A stretch of DNA of 64,000 nt. It comes from Pseudomonas sp. PDNC002. GTDB taxonomy: Bacteria; Pseudomonadota; Gammaproteobacteria; Pseudomonadales; Pseudomonadaceae. This document shows positions 25,304-34,366 of this stretch, piece by piece. The translations under genes and the position numbers were made by a program. Under the pieces are notes generated by a model. It saw only the letters and a program-made list of their open reading frames with translations, was not told the origin of the DNA and ran no database searches. Every line of letters begins with the position of its first letter. Within the stretch, counting starts at the first letter, position 1. The stretch is from positions 4,653,502 to 4,717,501 of the forward strand of contig NZ_CP070356.1 of NCBI RefSeq assembly GCF_016919445.1, written 5' to 3'.

Positions 25304-27715
25304 ATGCTCCTCCGCTCCCGCCTCCGCCCGCATTCCCTCGCCCTGGCCGTCGGCCTGGCCCTGACTGGCGGCGTTGTGCTGCCCACCCTGGCGGCCGAAG
25401 CCAGCCGCGAACAGCGCCAGTACGACATCTCCCCCGGCCCGCTGGGCGAGGTGCTGGCCCGGTTCGCCGCACAGGCCGGCGTGCCGCTGGCATTCGAGGC
25501 ACAGGCGCTGAATCGCCAGCAAAGCGCTGGATTGAAAGGCAACTACGCGCCCGAGCAGGGACTTGAGCACCTGCTCGAAGGCAGCGGCTACCGCCTGGTG
25601 CGCAAGAGCAGCGGTTACGGCGTGGAAGCGGCGCCGGATGACAGCGGCGCCCTGGAAATGGACGCCACCACCGTCAGCGGTGCCGTGCAGCAGCGCGGCG
25701 AACTGCCGCCCGCCTATGCCGGCGGCCAGGTCGCCCGTGGCGCTCAGCTGGGAATGCTGGGCAACCAGGACATCCAGGACGTGCCCTTCAGCTTCGCCAG
25801 CTACACCGCCAGGACCATCCAGGATCAGCAGGCGCAGACCGTCGGCGACGTGCTGCTCAACGATGCCTCGGTACGCCAGGGCAACGGCTACGGCAACTTC
25901 TCGCAGATCTTCGTCATCCGCGGCCTGCCGCTGAGCACCGACGACGTCTCGCTCAACGGCCTGTACGGCGTCACCCCGCGGCAGATCATCGGCACCGAGT
26001 CGCTGGAACGGGTCGAGTTGTTCAAGGGCCCCAACGCCTTCATCAACGGCGTGACACCCAACGGCACCGGCATCGGTGGCGCGGTCAACCTGCAGACCAA
26101 GCGCGCCGAAGACGTACCGACCCGCAGCGTGACCCTGGGCTATGGCAGCGACAACCAGATCGGCGAGCACCTCGACCTCGGCCAGCGCTTCGGCGAGGAC
26201 AATCGCTTCGGCGCGCGGGTCAACCTGGCCCAGCGCGAGGGCGAGACCGGCGTCGACGACGAGAACCAGCGCTACAAGCTGGCCACCGTCAACCTCGACT
26301 ACCGTGGCGAACGCCTGCGCCTGATGACCGACTTCGGCTACCAGAAGCAGCGCATCAACCAGGGTCGCCCGGTGGTCTACGTCGGCACCGGCGTCAGCAG
26401 CATTCCCCACGCCCCGGACGCCGACCACAACTACGGACAGTCCTGGAGCTATTCCCAGCTGGAAGACACCTTCGGCATGTTCCGCGCCGAGTACGACCTC
26501 AATGACAGCTGGACCGCCTACCTCTCCGGTGGCGCCAAGCACACCCGCGAAAACGGCGCCTACTCCGCCCTGACGCTCAGCGACAACAACGGCGCCGCAG
26601 GCGGCGGCATGATGGATGCCACCCACGACGAGGACAACAAGAGCGCCATGGCCGGCCTGAACGGCCACTTCGCCACCGGCCCGGTCAGCCACCAGATGAA
26701 CCTCAGCGTCGCCGGCATCTGGGCCGAGCAGCGCAGCGCCTACACCATGACCACCAAGCGCTACCCCACCGACATCTACAACCCGGTGCAAACGCCCAAG
26801 CCCGCGCCAACCCTCACCGGCGGCGACTACAGCGACCCCGGCATCGTCGGCAAGACGCTGAACAAGAGCGTGGCCGCCGCCGATACCCTGGGCTTCCTCG
26901 ACGACCGCGTGCTGCTGACCGTGGGCGTACGCCGGCAAAGCATCGGCACCGACGGCTGGAACTACGTCGGCAAGCGCACCGCCACCTACGACGAATCCAT
27001 CACCACGCCGGTCTATGGCCTGGTGGTGAAGCCCACCGAGTACCTGTCGCTCTACGCCAACCGCATCGAAGGCCTGGCCGCCGGCCCGACCGCGCCCAGC
27101 AGCGCGGCGAACTTCGGCGAAGTCTTCGCGCCGAACCGCTCCAAGCAGGTGGAAGTGGGCGCCAAGCTGGACTTCGGCAGCTACGGCGGCAACCTGGCCT
27201 TCTACCGCATCGAGCAGCCCTTCAGCACCACCGACCCGGACTCGAAGATCTTCAGCGTCGACGGCGAGCAGGAGAACCGCGGCATCGAGCTGAACGTCTT
27301 CGGCGAGCCGGTGGACGGCCTGCGCCTGCTGGCAGGCGGCACCTGGATCGACACCGAACTGAAGAACACCGCCGGCGGTAAGACCGACGGCAACCGCGCC
27401 GTGGGCGTGCCGACCTTCCAGTACAACCTGGGCGCCGACTGGGATATCCCCGGCATCCAGGGCGCCGCCCTCAACGGGCGCATGCTGCGCACCGGCGGCC
27501 AGTACCTGGACGCCGCCAACGACCTGAGCATCCCGGCCTGGACCCGCGTCGACCTCGGCGCCCGCTACGCCTTCAAGGTGGACGAGCGCGACGTGACCCT
27601 GCGCGCCAACCTGGAGAACGTCGCCAACAAGGCCTACTGGGCCTCCACCATCGGCGGCTACCTGACCCAGGGCGACCCGCGCACCCTGAAGGTCTCGATG
27701 ACCGTGGATTTCTGA
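25304..27715 (+). CDS. TonB-dependent siderophore receptor with STN signalling domain
   Basis: The 803-residue protein has a signal peptide ending near LAAEA (about 32), an STN/secretin-TonB N-terminal domain (about 40-110, QYDISPGPLGEVLARFAAQAG), a plug domain with IRGLP and VELFKGPNAFINGV motifs, and a 22-strand-type barrel ending in TVDF. The STN domain marks a transducer that signals to FecR. AGGA lies eight bases before ATG 25304; the GTG at 25262 is less likely. It is of the ferric siderophore type (FhuA/FiuA-like); which siderophore is carried cannot be told. Confidence 0.92.
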   Translation: MLLRSRLRPHSLALAVGLALTGGVVLPTLAAEASREQRQYDISPGPLGEVLARFAAQAGVPLAFEAQALNRQQSAGLKGNYAPEQGLEHLLEGSGYRLVRKSSGYGVEAAPDDSGALEMDATTVSGAVQQRGELPPAYAGGQVARGAQLGMLGNQDIQDVPFSFASYTARTIQDQQAQTVGDVLLNDASVRQGNGYGNFSQIFVIRGLPLSTDDVSLNGLYGVTPRQIIGTESLERVELFKGPNAFINGVTPNGTGIGGAVNLQTKRAEDVPTRSVTLGYGSDNQIGEHLDLGQRFGEDNRFGARVNLAQREGETGVDDENQRYKLATVNLDYRGERLRLMTDFGYQKQRINQGRPVVYVGTGVSSIPHAPDADHNYGQSWSYSQLEDTFGMFRAEYDLNDSWTAYLSGGAKHTRENGAYSALTLSDNNGAAGGGMMDATHDEDNKSAMAGLNGHFATGPVSHQMNLSVAGIWAEQRSAYTMTTKRYPTDIYNPVQTPKPAPTLTGGDYSDPGIVGKTLNKSVAAADTLGFLDDRVLLTVGVRRQSIGTDGWNYVGKRTATYDESITTPVYGLVVKPTEYLSLYANRIEGLAAGPTAPSSAANFGEVFAPNRSKQVEVGAKLDFGSYGGNLAFYRIEQPFSTTDPDSKIFSVDGEQENRGIELNVFGEPVDGLRLLAGGTWIDTELKNTAGGKTDGNRAVGVPTFQYNLGADWDIPGIQGAALNGRMLRTGGQYLDAANDLSIPAWTRVDLGARYAFKVDERDVTLRANLENVANKAYWASTIGGYLTQGDPRTLKVSMTVDF

Positions 27716-28047
27716 CACGCTTCGCGACACGGACGTCGACCCTATTACTTATCAATAGGTTACATAACTAATTTGATAAAAGACTTCACATCAGAATTCA
27801 TTCCTCGCCTGGGGGTGGCGCCGTGAAACACCCGGATTACGCGGGCTGAGGAGGTACTCTTCGCTCCAACGATAGCCGCTGGCTTGAAGTGATTTCTCAA
27901 TAGATCAAATTCGATATAAATCAAATGGTTATGTGACCAATCTCGAAATACAGTTAGATCATGACTCCTGCTGCCCCTGGATTACTGGATCGAAATGCGG
28001 TTCAGGGTCCATGCTTGGGGCTCGCACATTTGCCGGAGATCGCCCCC
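27716..28047. other. AT-rich intergenic region with inverted ends
   Basis: No gene is seen in 332 bases. A hairpin CCTATTacttatcAATAGG lies at 27741-27759. GGTTACATAACTAATTTGAT at 27758-27777 is nearly the complement of 27920-27938 (GGTCACATAACCATTTGAT in reverse). A GC-rich core with pairing GGGTG / CACCC lies around 27813-27836. The base composition is unlike the rest of the window. Confidence 0.6.
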
Positions 28048-28707
28048 ATGAGCGATGCCATCACCATTGATTTCGTCTCCGACGTGGTCTGCCCCTGGTG
28101 CGCCATCGGCCTGAACGGCCTGCTGGCCGCCATCCGCCGGGTGGATGGCGAACTGACCGTGGAACTGCGCATCAAGCCCTTCGAGCTCAACGCCGACATG
28201 CCGGCCGAAGGCGAGGACCTGGTGGAGCACCTGCAACGCAAGTACGGCAGCAGCGCCGAAGATATCGCCCGCAACCAGGAGCACCTGCGCTCCATGGGCG
28301 AGGACGTCGGCGTGCACTTCGACCTGAAAAAGCGCGATCGCATCTACAACACCTTCGATGCCCATCGCCTGTTGCACTGGGCGGCGGAATCACACCGCGA
28401 CGTGGCGCTGAAACAGGCGCTGCTGCATGCCTACTTCGGCGAAGGCCGCGACCCGAGCGACCCGGAAGTGCTGCTGGAAGTAGCCGTGAGCGTCGGCCTG
28501 GACGCCGTGCGCGCCCGTGAGATCCTAGACAGCGACGCCTATGGCGACGAGGTGGTGGCCGAGGAAGACTTCTACACCAGCCACGGCATCCGTGCGGTGC
28601 CGGCGGTGATCCTCAACGGCCGCCAGTTGATCTCCGGGGCGCAGAGCTCCGACTACTACGAGCAGGCGCTGCGCCAGGTGGCGCGCAATGCGCCGTTGCC
28701 GGAGTGA
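28048..28707 (+). CDS. DsbA-family oxidoreductase, FrnE type
   Basis: The 219-residue thioredoxin-fold protein has the redox site CPWC at Cys15-Cys18 and the cis-Pro segment AVPAVI, the pattern of FrnE-like polyketide-type oxidoreductases. There is no signal peptide, so it is a cytosolic thiol oxidoreductase and not a periplasmic DsbA. ATG 28048 has GGAG about ten bases ahead; the longer reading from 27961 runs into AT-rich sequence. A terminator follows; it appears to be alone. Confidence 0.87.
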   Translation: MSDAITIDFVSDVVCPWCAIGLNGLLAAIRRVDGELTVELRIKPFELNADMPAEGEDLVEHLQRKYGSSAEDIARNQEHLRSMGEDVGVHFDLKKRDRIYNTFDAHRLLHWAAESHRDVALKQALLHAYFGEGRDPSDPEVLLEVAVSVGLDAVRAREILDSDAYGDEVVAEEDFYTSHGIRAVPAVILNGRQLISGAQSSDYYEQALRQVARNAPLPE

Positions 28708-28728
28708 GCGTCCCGCGCTTCTGAAAAG

Positions 28729-28754
28729 ACCCGCCTCACGCGGGCCTCATTTTT
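28729..28754 (+). terminator. Terminator of the FrnE-type gene
   Basis: CCCGC / GCGGG stem with a five-base loop, then CCTCATTTTT. It lies 22 bases after the stop. Confidence 0.7.
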
Positions 28755-28777
28755 CCAGGGGAGACTTTAACTCAAGA

Positions 28778-28899
28778 CTCACCCTCTCCCCCGCCCTCTC
28801 CCTGAAGGGAGAGGGAGCCGTCCATGCTGCCTGATATTGAAGCGTCATCCTGCACCAACTAGTCCCCTCTCCCTTCAGGGAGAGGGTTAGGGAGAGGGA
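28778..28899. repeat. Hairpin repeat family A, copy 5
   Basis: Arms CTCACCCTCTCCCCCGCCCT and GGGAGAGGGTTAGGGAGAGGG enclose GTCATCCTGCACCAACTAGT. It lies in the gap between the two convergent genes. Confidence 0.88.
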
Positions 28900-28931
28900 G
28901 CCATCGCTACGAACACTCAAACGCCCAAAGA

Positions 28932-28957
28932 AAAACGGCGCCCGAAGGCGCCGTTTT
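28932..28957. terminator. Bidirectional terminator before the RraB-like gene
   Basis: AAAACGGCGCC / GGCGCCGTTTT is symmetrical and has T tails on both strands. It serves the RraB-like gene on the minus strand. Confidence 0.8.
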
Positions 28958-28974
28958 CATGAAGCATCAGCCGA

Positions 28975-29310
28975 TCAGAGCGCCGACCAGCCGTCCAGCT
29001 GGCCGCCCAGGTCGGCGGAGTGCTCGGACAGCAGCGCGGCGTAGCCGCTGATGTGCTCGTGGGAGAGCTCCATCACCGGGTAGGCCAGGACCTGCCAGGG
29101 CAGCTTGTCGTTGCCGTCGTACTCGGAGTACGCCACCTTCTGCCCGTTCTGCAGCAGCATGATGGCGAAGTCCAGGGCGGACTGCTCGTCCGGGAAGATC
29201 ACCGCGAACTCCACCTCATGCTCGAGGGAGAGGTCCTCGCCGTCTTCCTGCAGGGCCCACAGGGCATCGCCGATTTCGTCTTCCGGGAAAAGCTGCTTGT
29301 CGCGGCTCAT
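28975..29310 (-). CDS. rraB: RraB-like ribonuclease E inhibitor family protein
   Basis: The 111-residue acidic protein matches the RraB family (FPEDEIGDALWALQEDGED near the start; VEFAVIFPDEQSALDFA). RraB binds RNase E and slows decay of a subset of mRNAs in enterobacteria; in Pseudomonas this is inferred from family only. ATG 29310 has GGAG seven bases ahead. The longer reading to 29523 is rich in His/Arg/Cys and lacks homology. It appears monocistronic. Confidence 0.8.
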   Translation of the reverse strand: MSRDKQLFPEDEIGDALWALQEDGEDLSLEHEVEFAVIFPDEQSALDFAIMLLQNGQKVAYSEYDGNDKLPWQVLAYPVMELSHEHISGYAALLSEHSADLGGQLDGWSAL

Positions 29311-29517
29311 GTCACTGCTCCAATTCGATGAACAAAGTGCCCGGTCTGGGCATTCCCGCGCAGGATACCCGTCCTGCGTGACAGATGCCGGAAAATCTCG
29401 CCGGCACCATCGCCAATCGTGATGATCATCATCACGGTGTTTCACTTCCGCCCTTGCCTGCGCGGCGCGACGATGCATCCATCGGGCCTGCGCCCCTCCC
29501 ACATCGAGACTGCGACC

Positions 29518-29715
29518 ATGCACAGCCTAGACGCGGCGTATCGCATTACCTACATCACCCTGGACGAGGTGCAACTACACTTCGAGACCGAAATCGCCGT
29601 CACCGACGATGAAGGCAGTCTCGCCCTGCTCCGTGCCGCCACCCCGCCGGAAGAGCGCCGGGTGCTGCGCGAGCTGATCTGCCAGGAAAACGAACGCCAG
29701 GCTCTTGTAGCTTAG
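29518..29715 (+). CDS. Small hypothetical protein
   Basis: The 65-residue reading frame (MHSLDAAYRITYITLDEVQLHF) ends 23 bases before a strong terminator-like hairpin. It has no known domain, no signal and no membrane helix. ATG 29518 is one of three in-frame ATGs and has a weak ribosome site. The protein-like composition and the terminator favour a real gene. Confidence 0.5.
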   Translation: MHSLDAAYRITYITLDEVQLHFETEIAVTDDEGSLALLRAATPPEERRVLRELICQENERQALVA

Positions 29716-29738
29716 ACGCTGCACGACGCCTGAAAACG

Positions 29739-29764
29739 CTTGCCCCGCCAGTGCGGGGCAAGCG
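29739..29764. terminator. Terminator hairpin between convergent genes
   Basis: GCTTGCCCCGC / GCGGGGCAAGC with a CAGT loop, between the small hypothetical gene and the molybdenum hydroxylase. T-rich tails are weak. Confidence 0.6.
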
Positions 29765-29785
29765 CTTCATCTCCACTCCCCTGAC

Positions 29786-32029
29786 TCACGCCTGCAACTG
29801 ATTGCCGATCGGCAAGGTGCGGATGCGCTTGCCAGTCGCCGCGAACAGCGCATTGGCCAGCGCCGGCGCCAACGGCGGCACACCCGGCTCGCCTACGCCG
29901 GTCGGCGGCTCGGCGGACGGCACGATGTGCACCTCCACCACCGGCATCTCGTTGATCCGCAACACCTGGAAGTCGTGGAAGTTGGACTGGTCGACCTTGC
30001 CGTCGGTGAGCGTGATGGCGCTGTGCAGCGCCGCGGACAGCGCAAAGCCGATGCCGCCTTCCATCTGTGCCTTGATCACGTCCGGATTGATCGCCAGGCC
30101 GCAATCCACCGCGCAGACCACACGGTCCACCTTGAAGCTCTTGTCCGCCTTGTAGGTCACTTCAACGACCTGGGCGACGAAGCTGCCGAACGACTCATGC
30201 ACGGCGATGCCGCGGCCACGCTGCTCGCCTTCCTTGCCCTTCTCCAGCGGCGCCAGCCAGTTGGCCCGCTGCGCCACCAGCTCCAGCGCGCCGCGATGAC
30301 GCGGGTGCTTCTCCAGCAGCTTGCGGCGGAACTCGTACGGGTCCTGCTTGGCGGCGATGGCCGCTTCGTCGATCAGCGTTTCGGTGGAGAACGCCGTGTG
30401 GGTATGGCCCACCGAGCGCCACCACTGGGTCGGCACCGTGACGTTGTCCGCCAGCGCCTGCTCGACGCGCAGGTTGGGCACGGCGTACGGCAGGTCGGCG
30501 GCACCTTCGACGGCAATCTTGTCGACGCCATCCTTGACCATGAACTTCTCGAACGGCGTGCCAACGATGAAGGACTGCCCCACCAGCCGCTGCTCCCAGC
30601 CCACCAGGTTGCCCTGGGCATCCACCGCCAGCCGTGCGCGGTGCAGGAAGGCCGGGCGGTAGTAGCCGGCGCGGGTGTCATCCTCGCGGGTCCAGACCAT
30701 CTTGATCGGTACCTTCACGCCCTGCTCGCGCGCCGCCTTGGCGATCGCAGCCGCTTCCAGCACGTAGTCCGAGTGCGGGTTGGCGCGGCGACCGAAGCTG
30801 CCGCCGGCATACAGCTGGGTGATGGTGACCTGCTCGGGCTGCATGCCCAACAACTGCGCCACGGACATCTGGTCGCCGGTCTGCCATTGCTCGCCGTTCC
30901 AGATCTGGCAGCCGTCCTCCTTGAGGAACACCACGCAGTTCAGCGGCTCCATGGCGGCATGTGCGAGATAGGGAAATTGATACTCGGCTTCGATCAGGTG
31001 CGCCGGTTTCTCCAGCGCCTTGGCGACATCACCGTCGTTGCGCGCCACCAGGCCCGGCTTGCTGGCCATATCGCGGTACTGGGCGAAGATTTCCTTGCTG
31101 CCCATCTTGAAGGCCTTGCTCTCGTCCCACTCGACCTGCAATGCATCGCGGCCCTGGCGCGCGGCCCAGGTGTTCTTCGCCAGCACCGCGACGCCGGCGA
31201 AACGCCGATCGCTGCCGGGGAACTGCACGACATCAACCACGCCGGGCACCGCCTTGGCCTTGCTCGCGTCGACCTTGGCCGGAACACCGCCGAAGCGCGG
31301 CGGGTGGGCGACCACGGCCACCAGCATGTCCGGCAGGTGCACGTCCTGGGTGAATTGCGCGGTGCCGTCGGTCTTGGACGGGCTGTCCTTGCGCGGCAGC
31401 TGCACCTGGCCGATCAGTTTGAAGTCCTTCGGGTCCTTGAGCTTCACGTCCGCCGGCACCGGCTGTTTCGCCGCCGCCTCGGCCAGTTCGCCGAAGCCGG
31501 CCTTGCGTCCGGAAGCCGGATGGGTAACGACGCCGTCGTGCACTTCGATCTCGGCTGCCGGCACCTTCCACTGCTCCGCCGCCGCGCCCACCAGCATGGC
31601 GCGGGCGCTGGCGCCGGCCTTGCGCATCTGCTCGAAGGAATTGGCCATGGCGTTGCTGCCGCCAGTGCCCTGCAGGTTGCCGAAGGCCAGGTTGGCGTAG
31701 CGCTTGGCGTCGGCCGGTGCGCCCTCGACCTCTACGTGGCTCCAGTCGGCGTCCAGCTCCTCGGCCACCAGGGTGGCGAGGCCGGTGTAACTGCCCTGGC
31801 CCATTTCCACATGCTTGGCGATCACGGTGACAGTGCCATCGGGAGCGATGCGCACGAAGGCGTTGGGTTCGAAATCATTGGCCGCCTGGGCATCGCCCAG
31901 CTTGCCCAGCAGCGGCGCGAAGTAGATGCCCAGCGCCAGGCCGCCGGCGCCCCGCAGGAAGCTGCGGCGACTGACGTTGAGGATGCTGCCGGCCTCGGCC
32001 GGCTGCGGGTCGATACGGGGTTCGAGCAT
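29786..32029 (-). CDS. Molybdopterin-binding large subunit of a xanthine-dehydrogenase-family hydroxylase (IorB-like)
   Basis: The 747-residue protein begins with a twin-arginine signal (SRRSFLRGAGG near 21-30) followed by the repeated aldehyde-oxidase / xanthine-dehydrogenase Mo-binding domains (GQGSYTGLATLVAEELDAD; GGSFGRRANPH; GVGEPGVPPLAPALANA). This is the layout of isoquinoline 1-oxidoreductase beta subunits, exported with the small iron-sulfur subunit. The gene for that partner lies upstream at 32186-32644, with a 156-base MITE-like insert between. The substrate may be an N-heterocycle or an aldehyde. Confidence 0.88.
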   Translation of the reverse strand: MLEPRIDPQPAEAGSILNVSRRSFLRGAGGLALGIYFAPLLGKLGDAQAANDFEPNAFVRIAPDGTVTVIAKHVEMGQGSYTGLATLVAEELDADWSHVEVEGAPADAKRYANLAFGNLQGTGGSNAMANSFEQMRKAGASARAMLVGAAAEQWKVPAAEIEVHDGVVTHPASGRKAGFGELAEAAAKQPVPADVKLKDPKDFKLIGQVQLPRKDSPSKTDGTAQFTQDVHLPDMLVAVVAHPPRFGGVPAKVDASKAKAVPGVVDVVQFPGSDRRFAGVAVLAKNTWAARQGRDALQVEWDESKAFKMGSKEIFAQYRDMASKPGLVARNDGDVAKALEKPAHLIEAEYQFPYLAHAAMEPLNCVVFLKEDGCQIWNGEQWQTGDQMSVAQLLGMQPEQVTITQLYAGGSFGRRANPHSDYVLEAAAIAKAAREQGVKVPIKMVWTREDDTRAGYYRPAFLHRARLAVDAQGNLVGWEQRLVGQSFIVGTPFEKFMVKDGVDKIAVEGAADLPYAVPNLRVEQALADNVTVPTQWWRSVGHTHTAFSTETLIDEAAIAAKQDPYEFRRKLLEKHPRHRGALELVAQRANWLAPLEKGKEGEQRGRGIAVHESFGSFVAQVVEVTYKADKSFKVDRVVCAVDCGLAINPDVIKAQMEGGIGFALSAALHSAITLTDGKVDQSNFHDFQVLRINEMPVVEVHIVPSAEPPTGVGEPGVPPLAPALANALFAATGKRIRTLPIGNQLQA

Positions 32030-32042
32030 GGTGTCGGTCCTC

Positions 32043-32183
32043 AGAGACTGTTTACGGTCTCGCGAGCTAGAGCCGTTGTAGGCGGAAGGCGCCCGAAGAG
32101 CGGAGTTTACGAGCTGTAAATGAGCATCTGAGGGCGACTTCCAACGCCCAACGGCCGACGCGCAGCAGATCGTAAACAGCCTC
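32043..32183. mobile_element. MITE-like hairpin element between the two hydroxylase subunit genes
   Basis: AGAGACTGTTTACGGTCTCG at the left is nearly the complement of the right end, which reads AGAGGCTGTTTACGATCTGC in reverse. The inverted order continues inward to a centre GGAGTTTACGAGCTGTAAAT, so the 141 bases fold on themselves almost fully. It has no coding content. It fills the gap between two genes that are otherwise adjacent in this family. Confidence 0.75.
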
Positions 32184-32185
32184 TA

Positions 32186-32644
<459 letters not shown>

Positions 32645-32846
32645 CAGGAGTTTCACCTCTTTTACGGGTGATGGAATGGGGCGAAGCACTGCCGCTTCGT
32701 CACGCAATGGATTCAGCCTAGGCGCAAGCGCCGGCCTGCGCCGCGACGATACGCCAGGAAGGCGCCGAGCGGTTTGCCTGGTTCTCTTGAGGCTTGCCTG
32801 ATACTGCGCAGGGTGTGACCGGATGTTTGCGGTGCTGGCGGCGAGT

Positions 32847-32912
32847 GATCGCGGACAGGGTCCGCTCCTACAAGAGCTGCACGGAACGTAGGAGCGGACT
32901 CCGTCCGCGATC
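32847..32912. repeat. REP-like pair, head-out arrangement
   Basis: TCGCGGACAGGGTCCGCTCC runs into its complement GTAGGAGCGGACTCCGTCCG after 17 bases. The order of the arms is the reverse of that at 5764. It lies in the 388-base gap between the small subunit gene and mexS. Confidence 0.8.
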
Positions 32913-32939
32913 GGCTTCTGGCCGCACCGCACTGAAACG

Positions 32940-32969
32940 AGGGTTCGCGAGCAAGCTCGCTCCTACAGG
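32940..32969. repeat. Repeat family C, short form
   Basis: GGGTTCGCGAGCAAGCTCGC then TCCTACAGGG; the GCGAGCAAGCTCGC part is itself a small hairpin. Confidence 0.7.
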
Positions 32970-32985
32970 GAAATATCGTGCGCAC

Positions 32986-33012
32986 AAAAAAGCCACTCCG
33001 AAGAGTGGCTTT
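32986..33012 (-). terminator. mexS terminator
   Basis: On the minus strand AAAGCCACTC / GAGTGGCTTT with a TTCG loop is followed by TTTTG, 21 bases past the stop. Confidence 0.85.
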
Positions 33013-33032
33013 CTCGCCTCACGGATGCTGGA

Positions 33033-34052
33033 TCACTCCGGCATCTTGATCACTACACGGCCGCCGCCCGGGCAGGTTTCCATGTAGGTGTTGGCGTCCA
33101 GGTACTGGGCGAAATCGAACACCCGGTCAATGCTCGGCTTGAGCAGCTGATCGGCGGTCATCTGGTTGATCGCAGTCAGCGCCCGTTGCACGGCTTCGTC
33201 GTTGCGGGTCAGGCCGATCTCCGGTTGCCCGGTGAAGTCCAGCACGCAGTGACGGAAGAACTGCAGGTGCTTCTTGAACGCCGCGCAGGCCGGGAAGGCT
33301 GCGTCGTTGCCGCCGTTGATGCCGTACAGGATCAGCTTGCCGCGCGGAGCGGCCACGTCACCCAGCAGTTTCATCTGCGGGCCGGCGCACTGGTCGAGGA
33401 CGATCTCGACGCCTTCACCCTTGGTGAAGCGCTCGACTTCCAGTACCAGGTCCTGTTCCTCGGTGTAGATAACCTTGTCCGCCCCCAGGCCCTTCAGAAA
33501 CTCGCGGGTTTCCTCGTGGCTGGTGGTAGCGATCACCTGGGCGCCCAGCGCCTTGGCCAACTGCACCGCTTGCGGAGCCAGGCAATGGCCCGCCTCGGTG
33601 ATCAACACACGCTGGCCGGGCTTGATCTGGGCAAGCTCCACCAGGGCGAAATAGGAGTACATCAGGCCGGTGTAGTGCACCGCTGCCTCGACCGGGGTCA
33701 GGACATCCGGATAACGGGTCAGCGAGGTGCGCGGCAGGATGACGTGGTCACCCCAGGCCGGATACTGGTTCGGCGAGTTCGCCGGGAAGCTGGCCACCGC
33801 CACACCGGGCTCGAGGTCTTCCACACCCTCGCCCACGGCTTCGACGATGCCGGACAATTCATAGCCGATGCCCGCTGGCAACTTGGCCTGATCCGGGGCG
33901 AGGTTCTGCCGCCAGAGCACGTCGCGCCAACTGACGCCCAGTGCCTGGGTACGGATCAGTACTTCACCCGGCCCCGGTTGCGGGGTCGGCATTTCCTCGA
34001 TCTTCAGGACCGAGGCGTCACCGAACTGGTGGAAACGGATCATGCGGGACAT
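33033..34052 (-). CDS. mexS: MexS: zinc-type alcohol dehydrogenase / quinone oxidoreductase
   Basis: The 339-residue protein is a medium-chain reductase with a GroES-like N-terminus (AGIGYELSGIVEAVGEGVEDL) and a Rossmann domain (AQIKPGQRVLITEAGHCLAPQAVQLAKALGA). It is divergent from a MexT homologue and next to mexEF-oprN, which is the context of MexS in P. aeruginosa. Loss of MexS there activates MexT and the pump, so it is thought to remove an inducing metabolite. ATG 34052 has GAGGT six bases ahead; the GTG at 34055 is less well placed. It appears intact. Confidence 0.87.
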   Translation of the reverse strand: MSRMIRFHQFGDASVLKIEEMPTPQPGPGEVLIRTQALGVSWRDVLWRQNLAPDQAKLPAGIGYELSGIVEAVGEGVEDLEPGVAVASFPANSPNQYPAWGDHVILPRTSLTRYPDVLTPVEAAVHYTGLMYSYFALVELAQIKPGQRVLITEAGHCLAPQAVQLAKALGAQVIATTSHEETREFLKGLGADKVIYTEEQDLVLEVERFTKGEGVEIVLDQCAGPQMKLLGDVAAPRGKLILYGINGGNDAAFPACAAFKKHLQFFRHCVLDFTGQPEIGLTRNDEAVQRALTAINQMTADQLLKPSIDRVFDFAQYLDANTYMETCPGGGRVVIKMPE

Positions 34053-34366
34053 CACATACCTCGCCTTTGTAGTGCTTCATAGCCACGGACTCTATCCGGG
34101 CTTTCCGGGTGACGCCACCGTTCGCCATTGATAATGGACATAAACGGCGATGATTCGGCACGCGGTGAAATGCTTGTCCGGCGCGGCCCGGAGGCTCTGC
34201 GGCGGGTCTGCGCGACCGAGCGTGGACGTCCGCCCCTTACAGAGTCAGACCACACATCCGGGGCGTGATTCTCTTTAAAAAAGTAGAAATTGATCAAGGA
34301 CTTATCTGACAGACTTGACTCAAGGCACGGTCGGCCTCACTTTTCCCCCATCGCCAGGGAGTCCCC
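34053..34366. other. mexS / mexT divergent intergenic region (314 bp)
   Basis: No gene is seen. It contains the palindrome CCATTgatAATGG listed separately and an AT-rich part near 34270-34300 that could hold the mexT promoter. Confidence 0.55.
34125..34137. promoter_or_regulatory. Palindrome in the mexS promoter region
   Basis: CCATTgatAATGG lies about 73 bases before the mexS start. It could be an operator for MexT, which is known to activate mexS, but it does not match the published MexT-type nod box. Confidence 0.35.

Noticed and set aside
25169..27730. An 853-codon open frame opposite the TonB receptor
   Set aside because: It is antisense to a well-supported receptor gene, reads through repeat sequence and has no recognisable domain.
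27807..27855. Possible riboswitch (fluoride or TPP type) before the FrnE-like gene
   Set aside because: A hairpin and a GGCTGAGG motif are present, but the conserved loops and the pseudoknot of either class could not be matched.
29927..32119. A 730-codon frame opposite the molybdenum hydroxylase large subunit
   Set aside because: It is a shadow of a gene with clear Mo-binding motifs and has a low-complexity composition.
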